The notes under the pieces: model-generated | Seen by the model: the letters and a program-made list of their open reading frames with translations, nothing else | Told to the model about the DNA's origin: nothing | Database searches by the model: none | Assembly (NCBI GenBank): GCA_029255365.1 | Contig: JAPFQF010000052.1 | Span: 62,001-126,000 of the forward strand | From: Candidatus Nitrosopumilus sp. | GTDB taxonomy: Archaea; Thermoproteota; Nitrososphaeria; Nitrososphaerales; Nitrosopumilaceae | Direction: 5' to 3' | Length of the DNA stretch: 64,000 nucleotides | Part shown: positions 18,333 to 25,881 of the stretch, in pieces | Layout: each line of letters starts with the position of its first letter | How positions within the stretch are numbered: position 1 is the stretch's first letter | Program-made: the position numbers and the translations under genes

Positions 18333-18965
18333 ATGAATATAATACAGAAAATTGACGAAATGATAGAAGAAAGAAGTTTACTAAAACACCCATTTTACCA
18401 AATGTGGTCTGATGGAAAATTAACCCAGGAATCTCTGGCAGGTTATTCTAAAGAATATTTTCAACTTGTAAAAGCAGTTCCTTCTTTCATGACTCCAATC
18501 ATTGACAAGTCACCTCAATCCGTAATCGACGAATTGTTGGTAAATCAGCAAGAAGAATCTGATCATATTAAGCCCTGGATTGCCTTTGCTGGCGAACTTG
18601 GAATATCTGAAGATGAATTAACCTCATACTGTGGAACAACCAAAACCCAAAAAGCGGTATCTGACTTGAACCAATTGATGGATACTTTTGACGGTGGTGC
18701 TTGTGCCATGTATGCTTTTGAAAAAGAAATTCCTAAAATTAGTCAAACTAAACTTGATGGCTTGGCAGAATTTTATGGCAAGACTAGTGATGAAGCTACG
18801 GAATACTTTAAACTTCACACAGAAGCTGACATTAGACATGCGGCATCTTGGAGAAATATTTTGGAGAAATCTTCAGTTGACTCTGGATATTTGATTGAAA
18901 TTGCTGATAAATCGATTTCAGCACAAAATTTGCTGCTTGACAGTTGTTACGAAGAATACTGTTAA
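18333..18965 (+). CDS. TenA/PqqC-like protein resembling CADD (candidate 4-aminobenzoate synthase)
   Basis: This 210-residue all-helical protein has the heme-oxygenase-like fold of the TenA/PqqC superfamily. Metal-ligand candidates are Glu74/Glu75 with His78, Glu130, and His162-x3-Asp166-x2-His169. The intervals Glu130-His162-Asp166 equal those I recall for chlamydial CADD (Glu142, His174, Asp178). Lys140 lies ten residues after Glu130, like the CADD lysine reported as amino donor. Tyr22 falls near the sacrificed tyrosine. CADD homologues make 4-aminobenzoate for folate-type cofactors from their own side chains. TenA thiaminase activity seems less likely because no TenA-type active-site cysteine is evident in the aligned region. 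A TATA-like box (tttttttaatgg) ends about 20 bp before the ATG. Confidence 0.72.
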   Translation: MNIIQKIDEMIEERSLLKHPFYQMWSDGKLTQESLAGYSKEYFQLVKAVPSFMTPIIDKSPQSVIDELLVNQQEESDHIKPWIAFAGELGISEDELTSYCGTTKTQKAVSDLNQLMDTFDGGACAMYAFEKEIPKISQTKLDGLAEFYGKTSDEATEYFKLHTEADIRHAASWRNILEKSSVDSGYLIEIADKSISAQNLLLDSCYEEYC

Positions 18966-18975
18966 TCTCGTAACA

Positions 18976-18982
18976 TTTTATA
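18976..18982 (+). promoter_or_regulatory. TATA-like box of tRNA-Met
   Basis: The element ttttata lies about 26-30 bp before the first base of the tRNA-Met gene, the spacing expected for an archaeal RNA gene promoter. Confidence 0.4.
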
Positions 18983-19006
18983 CCTGATGAAAAATTCCTC
19001 TGCTTA

Positions 19007-19080
19007 GGGCCCGTAACTCAGCTTGGTAGAGTAACCGGCTCATAACCGGTGAGCCAAGGGATCGAAGCCCTTCGGGCCCA
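19007..19080 (+). tRNA. tRNA-Met or tRNA-Ile2 (anticodon CAT)
   Basis: The acceptor stem GGGCCCG/CGGGCCC is fully paired, with A as discriminator at 19080. The D stem is CTC/GAG. The anticodon stem ACCGG/CCGGT surrounds loop CTCATAA with anticodon CAT. The T stem is AAGGG/CCCTT. The anticodon stem lacks the three consecutive G-C pairs of initiators, so this is the elongator or the Ile2 species that reads AUA after C34 modification. CCA is not encoded. Confidence 0.92.
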
Positions 19081-19121
19081 TTATTTCCATTAGTTTTAAA
19101 ATGAGCCAATTAAAATTCATC

Positions 19122-19187
19122 TGGCAGCGATGAAGAATCAGAGTTATATCTGAATTGATGATTGGAAGGCATTTGACTGAGCAGCCA
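19122..19187 (+). ncRNA. probable C/D box guide sRNA downstream of tRNA-Met
   Basis: The gap after the tRNA holds an ordered set of C/D box elements. They are C box gcgatga (19127-19133, one mismatch to RTGATGA), D' box ctga (19150-19153), C' box ttgatga (19155-19161) and D box ctga (19177-19180). Guide intervals are 16 and 15 nt. The ends can pair as TGGC (19122-19125) with GCCA (19184-19187), giving a terminal stem beside the kink-turn. It lies 42 bp after the tRNA and may share its transcript. The one-base D'-C' spacing is short, and I could not identify targets. Confidence 0.5.
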
Positions 19188-19191
19188 TTAC

Positions 19192-19797
19192 TCATTTGTT
19201 AATTTGTTTTTTCACTTTTTCTAGGATGCTTGCATCAATTAGATTCTGCTCAAACAAAGCCTCTGTAATTTGTAAAATGTTTAGAATTGAGTGCATCTTC
19301 ACTCCTAATTCTAGCAATGCTTCATCAGCCCCCTCCATTCTGTTTACAACAACATACGCGTCTTTTACTGAAATGTTTACTTCTTTCAAAGATTTTATTG
19401 CGTTGACAACAGAGCCCCCAGTGGTAGCAACATCGTCGATCATTACAACTTTCATACCCTCGTAAATTTTCCCTTCAACGGACTTCGATGTCCCATAATC
19501 TTTTGGCTTACTTCTAACATAGATTAGGGGTTTGACAGTTTCAATTGCCAATGCTGATGCAATTACTAAACCTCCTGTAGGAACTGAGACAAATGAATCA
19601 AAATCATCTAATCCTATATCTTGTACAATTTCATTTTCAAGAAATTTTACCATTTTTCTAAATTCAAGGGGATAGCTTGGAACTAATCTTAAATCAACAT
19701 AATACGAACTCTGTTTTCCACTTGCTAGCGTAAATTCACCAAATTTTATTATGCCATTTTGATGCAAAAAGGTTGCAAACTCTTTTACAAATTCCAT
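19192..19797 (-). CDS. pyrE: orotate phosphoribosyltransferase
   Basis: This 201-residue enzyme converts orotate and PRPP to orotidine 5'-phosphate in pyrimidine synthesis. The PRPP-binding motif VVMIDDVATTGGS is intact. The N-terminal FTLASGKQSSYYVDLR and the loop YVRSKPKDYGTSKSVEG contain the usual substrate lysines. The gene stands alone here, divergent from the LarA-like gene. Orotidylate decarboxylase is not visible in this window. Confidence 0.93.
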   Translation of the reverse strand: MEFVKEFATFLHQNGIIKFGEFTLASGKQSSYYVDLRLVPSYPLEFRKMVKFLENEIVQDIGLDDFDSFVSVPTGGLVIASALAIETVKPLIYVRSKPKDYGTSKSVEGKIYEGMKVVMIDDVATTGGSVVNAIKSLKEVNISVKDAYVVVNRMEGADEALLELGVKMHSILNILQITEALFEQNLIDASILEKVKKQINK

Positions 19798-19847
19798 ACA
19801 AAAGTTAACTACACTTGATTTATTTTGTTTTGTATTATGTAATAATT

Positions 19848-20930
19848 ATGCCTGAAATCTGGTTAAATTATGGTATGACTGACGTAGTTTTGGATATAAA
19901 AGCTGAAAATTTAGAGCAAAAAATTGATTCTGAAGGCAAAATTCTAGATGATTCGGAGATCAACGAAAAATTAAACGCTCTTGATTTGTCTAAACCCATG
20001 GAACTGGTAGTGTTGCATAATTCTAAATCCATTCTAAAAATCATCTCTTCTTTGTTTACATTATGTGAACAAAAATCCAAACCATTCCCAAAAATATTAA
20101 CTGATAAAAAAATCCTAAATTTAGTAAAATCGGGATTACCTGAAGGAAGTTCGATAAACGAATTTGATGATGTTGGCATTTCTAATTCAAACCTTGTATT
20201 CATGGGGGAGATGGAATTTGATGGGTTATTTGGATATGAGACTATTTCCACTCGTCTTATCAAAAAATTTGGCCAGGAATCAATGCTTTCGGCATATGCG
20301 AAAAGACAAGGAAATCTTCCTGCTCCAGGACAATACCCTGAAAGCTTAACTGAGGCAAAAAAGTTTGCAGATAATTTTGAAATTCAGGGAATGGAGATTA
20401 TTGCAAATTCTGATGGGATTGTAGATTTTTCAATAGGGCACCCTTCGGAAACTATTGCATCAACAAAAACCCTTGAATCTAATTCTATCAAAGATGTTGG
20501 CCAACATAAAACGATGGTGATAAGCACTGGAAAAGATGCAAGTAATGACAATCTTGGAAATTCCTTCTCTTCACTCTGGAATTGTTCTAATGCAATCAAA
20601 AAAGACGGTCTTGCTATTTTAGTTGCTGAATGTAAAGGTGGTTTGGGTTCTGATGCACTCCAACAATACGTTGAAGACAGATTGACTATGGAGCAACTAC
20701 GAAATCCAAGTAAATACATTGACGGAATGGAGGACTTGTTGTTTCTTTCAGAAATACAAAAGAATTTTCAAATAGGATTAGTTTCAATTTTACCTGAATT
20801 TTATGCTAAGAAGCTAAATCTGATTTCTATGCAGGGCATAAAGTACTCTATGGATTATATTCTAAAAACACAAGGACCTCGCCAAAAAGTTGCAGTGGTT
20901 ACTGACGGTGCAAGATTGTTGTTAAGGTAG
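19848..20930 (+). CDS. LarA-like (lactate racemase family) protein lacking the canonical NPN lysine
   Basis: This protein of about 360 residues resembles the nickel-dependent racemase family. The N-terminus (NYGMTDVVLDIKAENLEQ) is LarA-like, as is the C-terminal half (VISTG, IKKDGLAILVAECKGGLGS and the final VAVVTDGARLLL). In LarA a His-x9-Lys segment, HxxAGxSGGxK, anchors the nickel-pincer nucleotide. The aligned segment here begins at Asp125 (FDGLFGYETIST), so His is replaced by Asp125 and Lys by Thr135. The frame opens earlier at 19815, but the ATG at 19848 gives the better N-terminus. LarB, LarC and LarE homologues lie about 40 kb away in this window. Activity is therefore uncertain. Confidence 0.6.
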   Translation: MPEIWLNYGMTDVVLDIKAENLEQKIDSEGKILDDSEINEKLNALDLSKPMELVVLHNSKSILKIISSLFTLCEQKSKPFPKILTDKKILNLVKSGLPEGSSINEFDDVGISNSNLVFMGEMEFDGLFGYETISTRLIKKFGQESMLSAYAKRQGNLPAPGQYPESLTEAKKFADNFEIQGMEIIANSDGIVDFSIGHPSETIASTKTLESNSIKDVGQHKTMVISTGKDASNDNLGNSFSSLWNCSNAIKKDGLAILVAECKGGLGSDALQQYVEDRLTMEQLRNPSKYIDGMEDLLFLSEIQKNFQIGLVSILPEFYAKKLNLISMQGIKYSMDYILKTQGPRQKVAVVTDGARLLLR

Positions 20931-22055
20931 TAAACCTGATAAAAATCCAGAAGGTAGCGGCGCACACAAAATCGCTAATACGATAATTCCGAGATATGCC
21001 AGTTTTCTATTTTTTGATAGTGGTGAAACATCATCTAATGGCGTTGCACCTGGATTTCTTGAGCTCATGAATAAAATTAAGAGTGCCATTAACCAATAGT
21101 TTAACAAAACAAGAATTGCCATGCTCCCATATGTTGCATATTTGTGAAGTTTAGCTCCGAGCAATGTCCTTGCCATGTGTCCCCCATCCAATTGCCATGC
21201 GGGTAATAAATTCAAAAACGTAATCAGGAAACCAATCCATGCTGCAAACATTACCGGCGTCATGATCACTTCGTGTCCTGCCCCGCCTTTACCAAATAAC
21301 GCTAAACTGGCAGTCATTAACAGTGGTTCTCCCTGATTCCATTCAATTAATCTTGATTCTTCGAACAATCCTGCAGCAATCTCGGAATCTAAAACTGGTG
21401 CAGTATACGCGCCATACATTGAAACTATGACTGCAATTGCTAATCCTGCAATTGGACCGGCAATCGCAACATCAAATAATATTTCTCGATTAATTGTTAA
21501 CCCTTTTGATTGAATAAATGCTCCAAATGTTGGAATTCCAATTATTGGAAGTCCTGGAATAAAATACGGCCACGTTGTTTTTAGACCATGTATTTTTGCA
21601 GCAACGATGTGGCCAAATTCATGAACTCCTAAAATTCCTAATAATGACAGTGTGTACACTCCCGCCATTTCTAGAGGATCTCCAATTTCAACAATTGAGT
21701 TTGTACCTGATGTTCTGTAGTACCCATCTATCATTACAAATGAAATAACAATTGCAAACAATATCCTTGGAGTCCATGCTGTACTCATCCACTTTCGTTG
21801 TTTCTTTGGGGAGAATTTTTGAATTATGACATGTAGCCCTCTATCTTCCATCTTTTCTAATTTACAAACATAACTCATATTTTCTAATTTTCTTGCCAGA
21901 CCCTCGAACTTTGATTTGAAATCAATATCTTCAATTTTAAATTCTAACGAAAATTCAGTTTTATTGTAATCACTGACCTGAAATATGGAATTAACTAATG
22001 AAATGATATCTTCTTGTGAGGGATCTTCCATCTCTTTAAGCCTGTATTTTTCCAT
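20922..22055 (-). CDS. site-2 protease-like membrane metallopeptidase (M50)
   Basis: This intramembrane zinc protease of about 377 residues has HEFGH at residues 145-149 in a membrane helix. The distal NLLPAWQLDGGH (282-293) supplies the third ligand, an aspartate. About seven hydrophobic segments follow a cytosolic N-terminal domain of about 95 residues. The reading frame extends to 22103, but the ATG at 22055 lies about 25 nt after a TATA-like tract shared with the divergent acetyltransferase gene. The 3' end overlaps the LarA-like gene by 9 nt. Substrates are unknown. Archaeal members resemble S2P of regulated membrane proteolysis. Confidence 0.87.
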   Translation of the reverse strand: MEKYRLKEMEDPSQEDIISLVNSIFQVSDYNKTEFSLEFKIEDIDFKSKFEGLARKLENMSYVCKLEKMEDRGLHVIIQKFSPKKQRKWMSTAWTPRILFAIVISFVMIDGYYRTSGTNSIVEIGDPLEMAGVYTLSLLGILGVHEFGHIVAAKIHGLKTTWPYFIPGLPIIGIPTFGAFIQSKGLTINREILFDVAIAGPIAGLAIAVIVSMYGAYTAPVLDSEIAAGLFEESRLIEWNQGEPLLMTASLALFGKGGAGHEVIMTPVMFAAWIGFLITFLNLLPAWQLDGGHMARTLLGAKLHKYATYGSMAILVLLNYWLMALLILFMSSRNPGATPLDDVSPLSKNRKLAYLGIIVLAILCAPLPSGFLSGLLP

Positions 22056-22105
22056 TAAATGGTCTTTTGGTTTAAAATTAAATATTGATAATACTACACA
22101 CAATC

Positions 22106-22603
22106 ATGCAAGTGATTCTGAGACAATTGGGAGATTGTAATATTAGAAGAGCAGGACCAAGCGATCTAATTTCTGTAATGGAAATTAATCTCAAAACTCT
22201 ACCTGAACACTATTCGGATTATTTCTATGAGAGTTTGCTTGCTGAGTTACCAGAGGCTTTCATTGTTGCTGAAATTGGAGGAAAACATGTTGGATACATT
22301 ATGTGTAAAACTGAATTTGGTTTTTCAAATTTTAAGAAATTAGGTTTTGTTAAAAAAGGCCACGTTGTATCTATCGCGGTAGTTGAAGAACATAGAAAAA
22401 AAGGAATAGGGAACGCACTAGTTGAGGAATCTGTCAACGGTGTAAAATTAAGAAACTGTGATGAATTCTATTTAGAAGTGAGGTGTAGCAACACTGATGC
22501 TGTACGATTATATGAAAAGTATGGGTTTGCAATTAGGCAACAATTAAACGCGTATTATCGAGACGGCGAAGATGCATATCTTATGGCAATTGAATTAACT
22601 TAG
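22106..22603 (+). CDS. GNAT protein N-terminal acetyltransferase (RimI/Ard1-like)
   Basis: This acetyltransferase of 165 residues matches archaeal Ard1/RimI enzymes, which acetylate protein N-termini. The acetyl-CoA loop appears as VVEEHRKKGIGNALVEE, with the Q/RxxGxG/A pattern as RKKGIG. The C-terminal LEVRCSNTDAVRLYEKYGF and YYRDGEDAYLMAI are typical of the N-alpha branch. The ATG at 22106 is chosen over the upstream start at 22085 because it removes an unlikely hydrophobic leader. It is transcribed divergently from the site-2 protease. Confidence 0.87.
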   Translation: MQVILRQLGDCNIRRAGPSDLISVMEINLKTLPEHYSDYFYESLLAELPEAFIVAEIGGKHVGYIMCKTEFGFSNFKKLGFVKKGHVVSIAVVEEHRKKGIGNALVEESVNGVKLRNCDEFYLEVRCSNTDAVRLYEKYGFAIRQQLNAYYRDGEDAYLMAIELT

Positions 22604-22640
22604 TTCAAACCAATAAATAACTCACAAAAAATTCTTTGAC

Positions 22641-22859
22641 GTGGACAAACGAAAAGGAACTGGCATCATCATTTTTGTACTGTGCATTGGCGGTTTTTTC
22701 CTTTATGCATATTTGTTAATGCTCTCTGAATGGAGTCCTATTGTATTGCAATTATCTGTTTTAATGATTGCAGGTGCAATTTTAGGCGTTATTGCATGGA
22801 TTGGATACGTAATGGCAACAACAAAACCTTCAGCTGCTTCTATTACTTCTGACGATTAG
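22641..22859 (+). CDS. small two-helix membrane protein
   Basis: This 72-residue protein with a GTG start has two predicted transmembrane helices, near residues 8-28 and 33-57. They flank a short loop, and a charged N-terminus (MDKRKG) and a polar tail are present. No functional motif is evident. It ends one base before the convergent trm5 gene. Confidence 0.65.
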   Translation: MDKRKGTGIIIFVLCIGGFFLYAYLLMLSEWSPIVLQLSVLMIAGAILGVIAWIGYVMATTKPSAASITSDD

Positions 22860-22860
22860 G

Positions 22861-23697
22861 TTATTTGGAAATTTTAATGTCTACAACTGTTTGATAGAAT
22901 CTGGGGCCTACGGCCCTTACAATTTTTGAATTTAGAATTTCTGATTTTACTGGCGTAACTTTGAGATAGTGCTCCTCTGAAAGTTTTCCCGCATCAGTTT
23001 TTTTATCTGCATGAATGTGTGAATAGTAATGAATAATGCCGCCATCTTTAGTTGTGTTTATTGCTGATTCTAAAAATTCATCTGATCTTTCAGGTAATAC
23101 CATCAGCGTTCTATCTGATTTATTCACCAACTGCTCTTTGATAATTTCTGATGCATCACCGTTGATAGAAATTATATTTCCTGCAAGTTTGTTTAGTCCG
23201 ATATTTATTTCGCATAATTTTGAAGCGACAGGATTGATATCTAGACTATACACGGTGCATTTCTTCTTCTTTGCAGCCGTGATAGAAAACATTCCAATGC
23301 CTGCAAACATGTTTGTCATAACCTCTCCGTTTTGTATCAAATTAGCAATTCTTTCTCTTTCTGTAGATAGCCTGGGTGAAAAAAATGCATTTTTGACATC
23401 TACGGTAAATCTGCAGCCAAATTCTCTGTATTCTGTCTCTGTATTGTCTTCTCCTGCAAGTATCTCAAGGCTTCTTGTACGAAATTCACCTTCTACGGCT
23501 GATGCCTGATAGAAAACACTTCTAACAATTTTTACTTCATCTAACAATGTTTTTCCGATAATTTCTTTCTTTGATAATAACGAATCTGGAATTCTTACAA
23601 TGATTATTTCTCCGATCTGATCGAATGCAGAAATTAATTCATCACTTTCATTTTCTGTGAGTATGTTTTCTAGTGCCTTTTTTAACATTCGAGTCAA
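22861..23697 (-). CDS. trm5: tRNA (guanine37-N1)-methyltransferase (Trm5 family)
   Basis: This 278-residue SAM-dependent enzyme methylates G37 next to the tRNA anticodon to prevent frameshifting. The D2 region includes EGEFRTRSLEILAGED and FTVDVKNAFFSPRLSTERERIA. The Rossmann domain shows MFAGIGMFSI, YSLDINPVA and the catalytic-loop equivalent VLPERSDEFLE. It is compact, without the D1 domain of longer members, which suggests the Trm5b type. Its 5' end overlaps the ABCE1 gene by 4 nt, joining two translation-fidelity functions in one transcript. A Tyw2-like paralogue role cannot be excluded. Confidence 0.85.
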   Translation of the reverse strand: MTRMLKKALENILTENESDELISAFDQIGEIIIVRIPDSLLSKKEIIGKTLLDEVKIVRSVFYQASAVEGEFRTRSLEILAGEDNTETEYREFGCRFTVDVKNAFFSPRLSTERERIANLIQNGEVMTNMFAGIGMFSITAAKKKKCTVYSLDINPVASKLCEINIGLNKLAGNIISINGDASEIIKEQLVNKSDRTLMVLPERSDEFLESAINTTKDGGIIHYYSHIHADKKTDAGKLSEEHYLKVTPVKSEILNSKIVRAVGPRFYQTVVDIKISK

Positions 23698-25481
23698 TGT
23701 TTGTAATAGAAATTTCCAGTTGTTTTTTGATCTTTATCTAATCTACTTTCTAGTTTATTTACACGCGGCCTCAGACTTTTCTCATCTCGTCTAAATGACA
23801 TGTCTAATGATTTTAGAAATTTGTTCATTGCGTCAGGTTTTGGCATTGGCGATGTAGCAATGCCTGCAACACCTGGTTTTCCTTCAAATATTATCATTGA
23901 ATCTGAAACCAAATCCATCAATTGTAAATCGTGATCAATGATTATTGCTGATTTTCCAAAAGAGCGTACAAATTTTTGTAAAAATTTTGCTACTGCAATT
24001 CTATCTTCCACATCTAAAAATGCTGAAGGTTCATCCAATGCATACAAATCAACTTTTTGTAATAAACATGACGCAACTGCCACTTTTTGTAATTCTCCAC
24101 CAGAAAGTTTCTTGATGGATTTATTGTATAGTTTTTTAATTTTTAATGGGTCTAGAATCTGTTCTTCCTCCATACTCCCTTCAACAGGACTTCCATTTGC
24201 TTGATCTAATGATGAAATTACTTCTATGTCAAGATCATTTTGAAGATACTGTGGTTTGTAAGCTATCTTGATTTTTTTATCAATGTTGCCAGAATCGGGT
24301 TTCTCAACTCCTGCAATCATTTTCATCAGAGTCGTTTTACCTAGTGCGTTAGCACCCATTATTCCTAAAACCTCCCCTTTTCTTATTCTTCCAGGCTCGA
24401 TTGTCAATGAAAATGACGGATATTTTTTTTCTAGTTTTGGATATGTGAGAATTTCACTTCCTTCTTGAAAAATATCTGTTGATGAAGACGACACGTCAAA
24501 AGAAAATTTCTTGTCTCTAAATCTTACATTTTCATTTGGTAGATATCCATCAAGAAAAACATTGATTCCAACTTTGGTAGATAAAATACCTGAAACAATA
24601 CCGTATGCTGTGGGTTCCCCATATAATACTTCGATATAATCACTCAGAAAATCTAATAGGGTTAAATCATGTTCTACAACCATTACACTTTTTCCAATTT
24701 TTGCCAAATTTTGTATTACTCTTGCTACTCCTATTCTCTGAAAAACATCGTTGTATGAAGATGGTTCATCAAAAAAGTAAAACTCTGTATCTTTAGACGC
24801 TGCTGCTGCAACAGCAATTCTTTGCAATTCACCACCGCTTAGTTCATTCAAATTTTGTTCCATGGAATTTTCTAACCCCAGTTCTTTGATTAGTTCCCTT
24901 GATACTCCCCGTTCATCATATTTGTCGAGTAGCTCTTTTCCTGTTCCATTAAATGCCTGAGCGATATGGTGAACTTGCTGTGGTTTTATTGATGCCCGAA
25001 TTTGCTTCTGTTCAATCTTTTGAAAATGTTGTTTAAGCTCTGTTCCGCTATAATGTTTTAAAATCTCGTCCCATTCAGGCGGATTTTCATATCTGCCCAA
25101 ATTTGGTTTTAGATTGCCTGATAGAATGTTTACTACTGTGCTTTTCCCCATTCCATTCCTTCCTAATAATCCCACAACTTCACCTTTTTTCGGAGTCGGT
25201 AATTTGTAAAGTCGAAATGAGTTCATGCCATATTGATGAATTTTGTCCGTAGCTAATTCACTTGCTAAATTGATGATTGTTATTGCGTCAAAAGGACACA
25301 CTTTGACACATATTCCACACCCATTACAAACATCCTCATCAATCTGAGCCTTTTTCGATTCTTCGTTTATGGTGACACATTCTGCGCCTGATTTGTTTAC
25401 TGGGCAGTATTTTATGCATTCTAGCCCGCATTTTTGTGGCTGACAAAGATCCTGATCTAGAACAGCTACTCTGTGAGTCAT
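23694..25481 (-). CDS. ABCE1/Rli1 ribosome recycling ATPase
   Basis: This protein of about 595 residues splits archaeal ribosomes after termination. The N-terminal Fe-S domain has two cluster motifs, one around CQPQKCGLECIKYC and a ferredoxin-like CNGCGICVKVC. Two ABC domains follow, with Walker A GLLGRNGMGKST and GIMGANALGKTT and two LSGGELQ signatures. The open frame runs to 25586 inside the 5S rRNA. The ATG at 25481 (MTHRVAVLDQDLC) is the family start and lies about 25 nt after a minus-strand TATA box. trm5 overlaps its stop. Confidence 0.95.
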   Translation of the reverse strand: MTHRVAVLDQDLCQPQKCGLECIKYCPVNKSGAECVTINEESKKAQIDEDVCNGCGICVKVCPFDAITIINLASELATDKIHQYGMNSFRLYKLPTPKKGEVVGLLGRNGMGKSTVVNILSGNLKPNLGRYENPPEWDEILKHYSGTELKQHFQKIEQKQIRASIKPQQVHHIAQAFNGTGKELLDKYDERGVSRELIKELGLENSMEQNLNELSGGELQRIAVAAAASKDTEFYFFDEPSSYNDVFQRIGVARVIQNLAKIGKSVMVVEHDLTLLDFLSDYIEVLYGEPTAYGIVSGILSTKVGINVFLDGYLPNENVRFRDKKFSFDVSSSSTDIFQEGSEILTYPKLEKKYPSFSLTIEPGRIRKGEVLGIMGANALGKTTLMKMIAGVEKPDSGNIDKKIKIAYKPQYLQNDLDIEVISSLDQANGSPVEGSMEEEQILDPLKIKKLYNKSIKKLSGGELQKVAVASCLLQKVDLYALDEPSAFLDVEDRIAVAKFLQKFVRSFGKSAIIIDHDLQLMDLVSDSMIIFEGKPGVAGIATSPMPKPDAMNKFLKSLDMSFRRDEKSLRPRVNKLESRLDKDQKTTGNFYYKH

Positions 25482-25503
25482 GTTGTAATTCTGTATTTTC
25501 TTT

Positions 25504-25513
25504 GCTTTATACC
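25504..25513 (-). promoter_or_regulatory. TATA-like box of the ABCE1-trm5 operon
   Basis: The minus-strand sequence ggtataaagc lies about 26 nt before the ATG of ABCE1 and is a good match to an archaeal TATA box. It sits in the 95-bp gap shared with the divergent 5S rRNA gene. Confidence 0.5.
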
Positions 25514-25575
25514 TATTTTGAGTATATTTCAAAACTGGCGTTACGTTAATAGATGAGAATTTGACATCAAATTTC

Positions 25576-25692
25576 AAGCCGGCCATAGCGTTAGGGTGCG
25601 ACCCAATCCCATTCCGAACTTGGAAGTCAAACCTAATGTCGCTGTTGTGCTACTAAGATGCGAGAGCTCTTGGGAAGCAACAGTGCTGGCAT
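25576..25692 (+). rRNA. rrf: 5S ribosomal RNA
   Basis: The sequence carries universal 5S features: GCGTTAGGGTGCGACCCAAT, then CCCATTCCGAACTTGGAAGT, and loop E-like and helix IV segments. Helix I pairs GCCGGC (25578-25583) with GCTGGC (25685-25690). It stands apart from any 16S or 23S gene, as is usual in thaumarchaea. The ends are approximate to a few bases. Confidence 0.93.
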
Positions 25693-25750
25693 TTTCTACT
25701 TTCCAATCAATCTTTTAATATTGAATTAATTTGATTGATGTGAATTCAAT

Positions 25751-25879
25751 ATGTCCAATTGTAGTGTTTGTGGAGAAATATGTGATAATGACATTAGGTT
25801 GCTCAACCACATGATGGAAAAACATGGTTGGAGAAATCCAAATGTTGAAACACCTGATAGAAACAGTAGAGGATACTGA
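25751..25879 (+). CDS. 42-residue C2H2-type zinc finger protein
   Basis: This short frame begins at ATG 25751 after gatgtga, a plausible ribosome binding site. It encodes a protein starting MSNCSVCGEICDNDIRLLNH. One zinc finger is visible, with Cys-x2-Cys, a 12-residue finger and His-x4-His (HMMEKH) close to the C2H2 pattern. A basic and polar tail follows. It lies between the 5S gene and the convergent aminopeptidase gene. Nucleic-acid or protein binding is likely from the fold. The specific role is unknown. Confidence 0.62.
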   Translation: MSNCSVCGEICDNDIRLLNHMMEKHGWRNPNVETPDRNSRGY

Positions 25880-25881
25880 TT

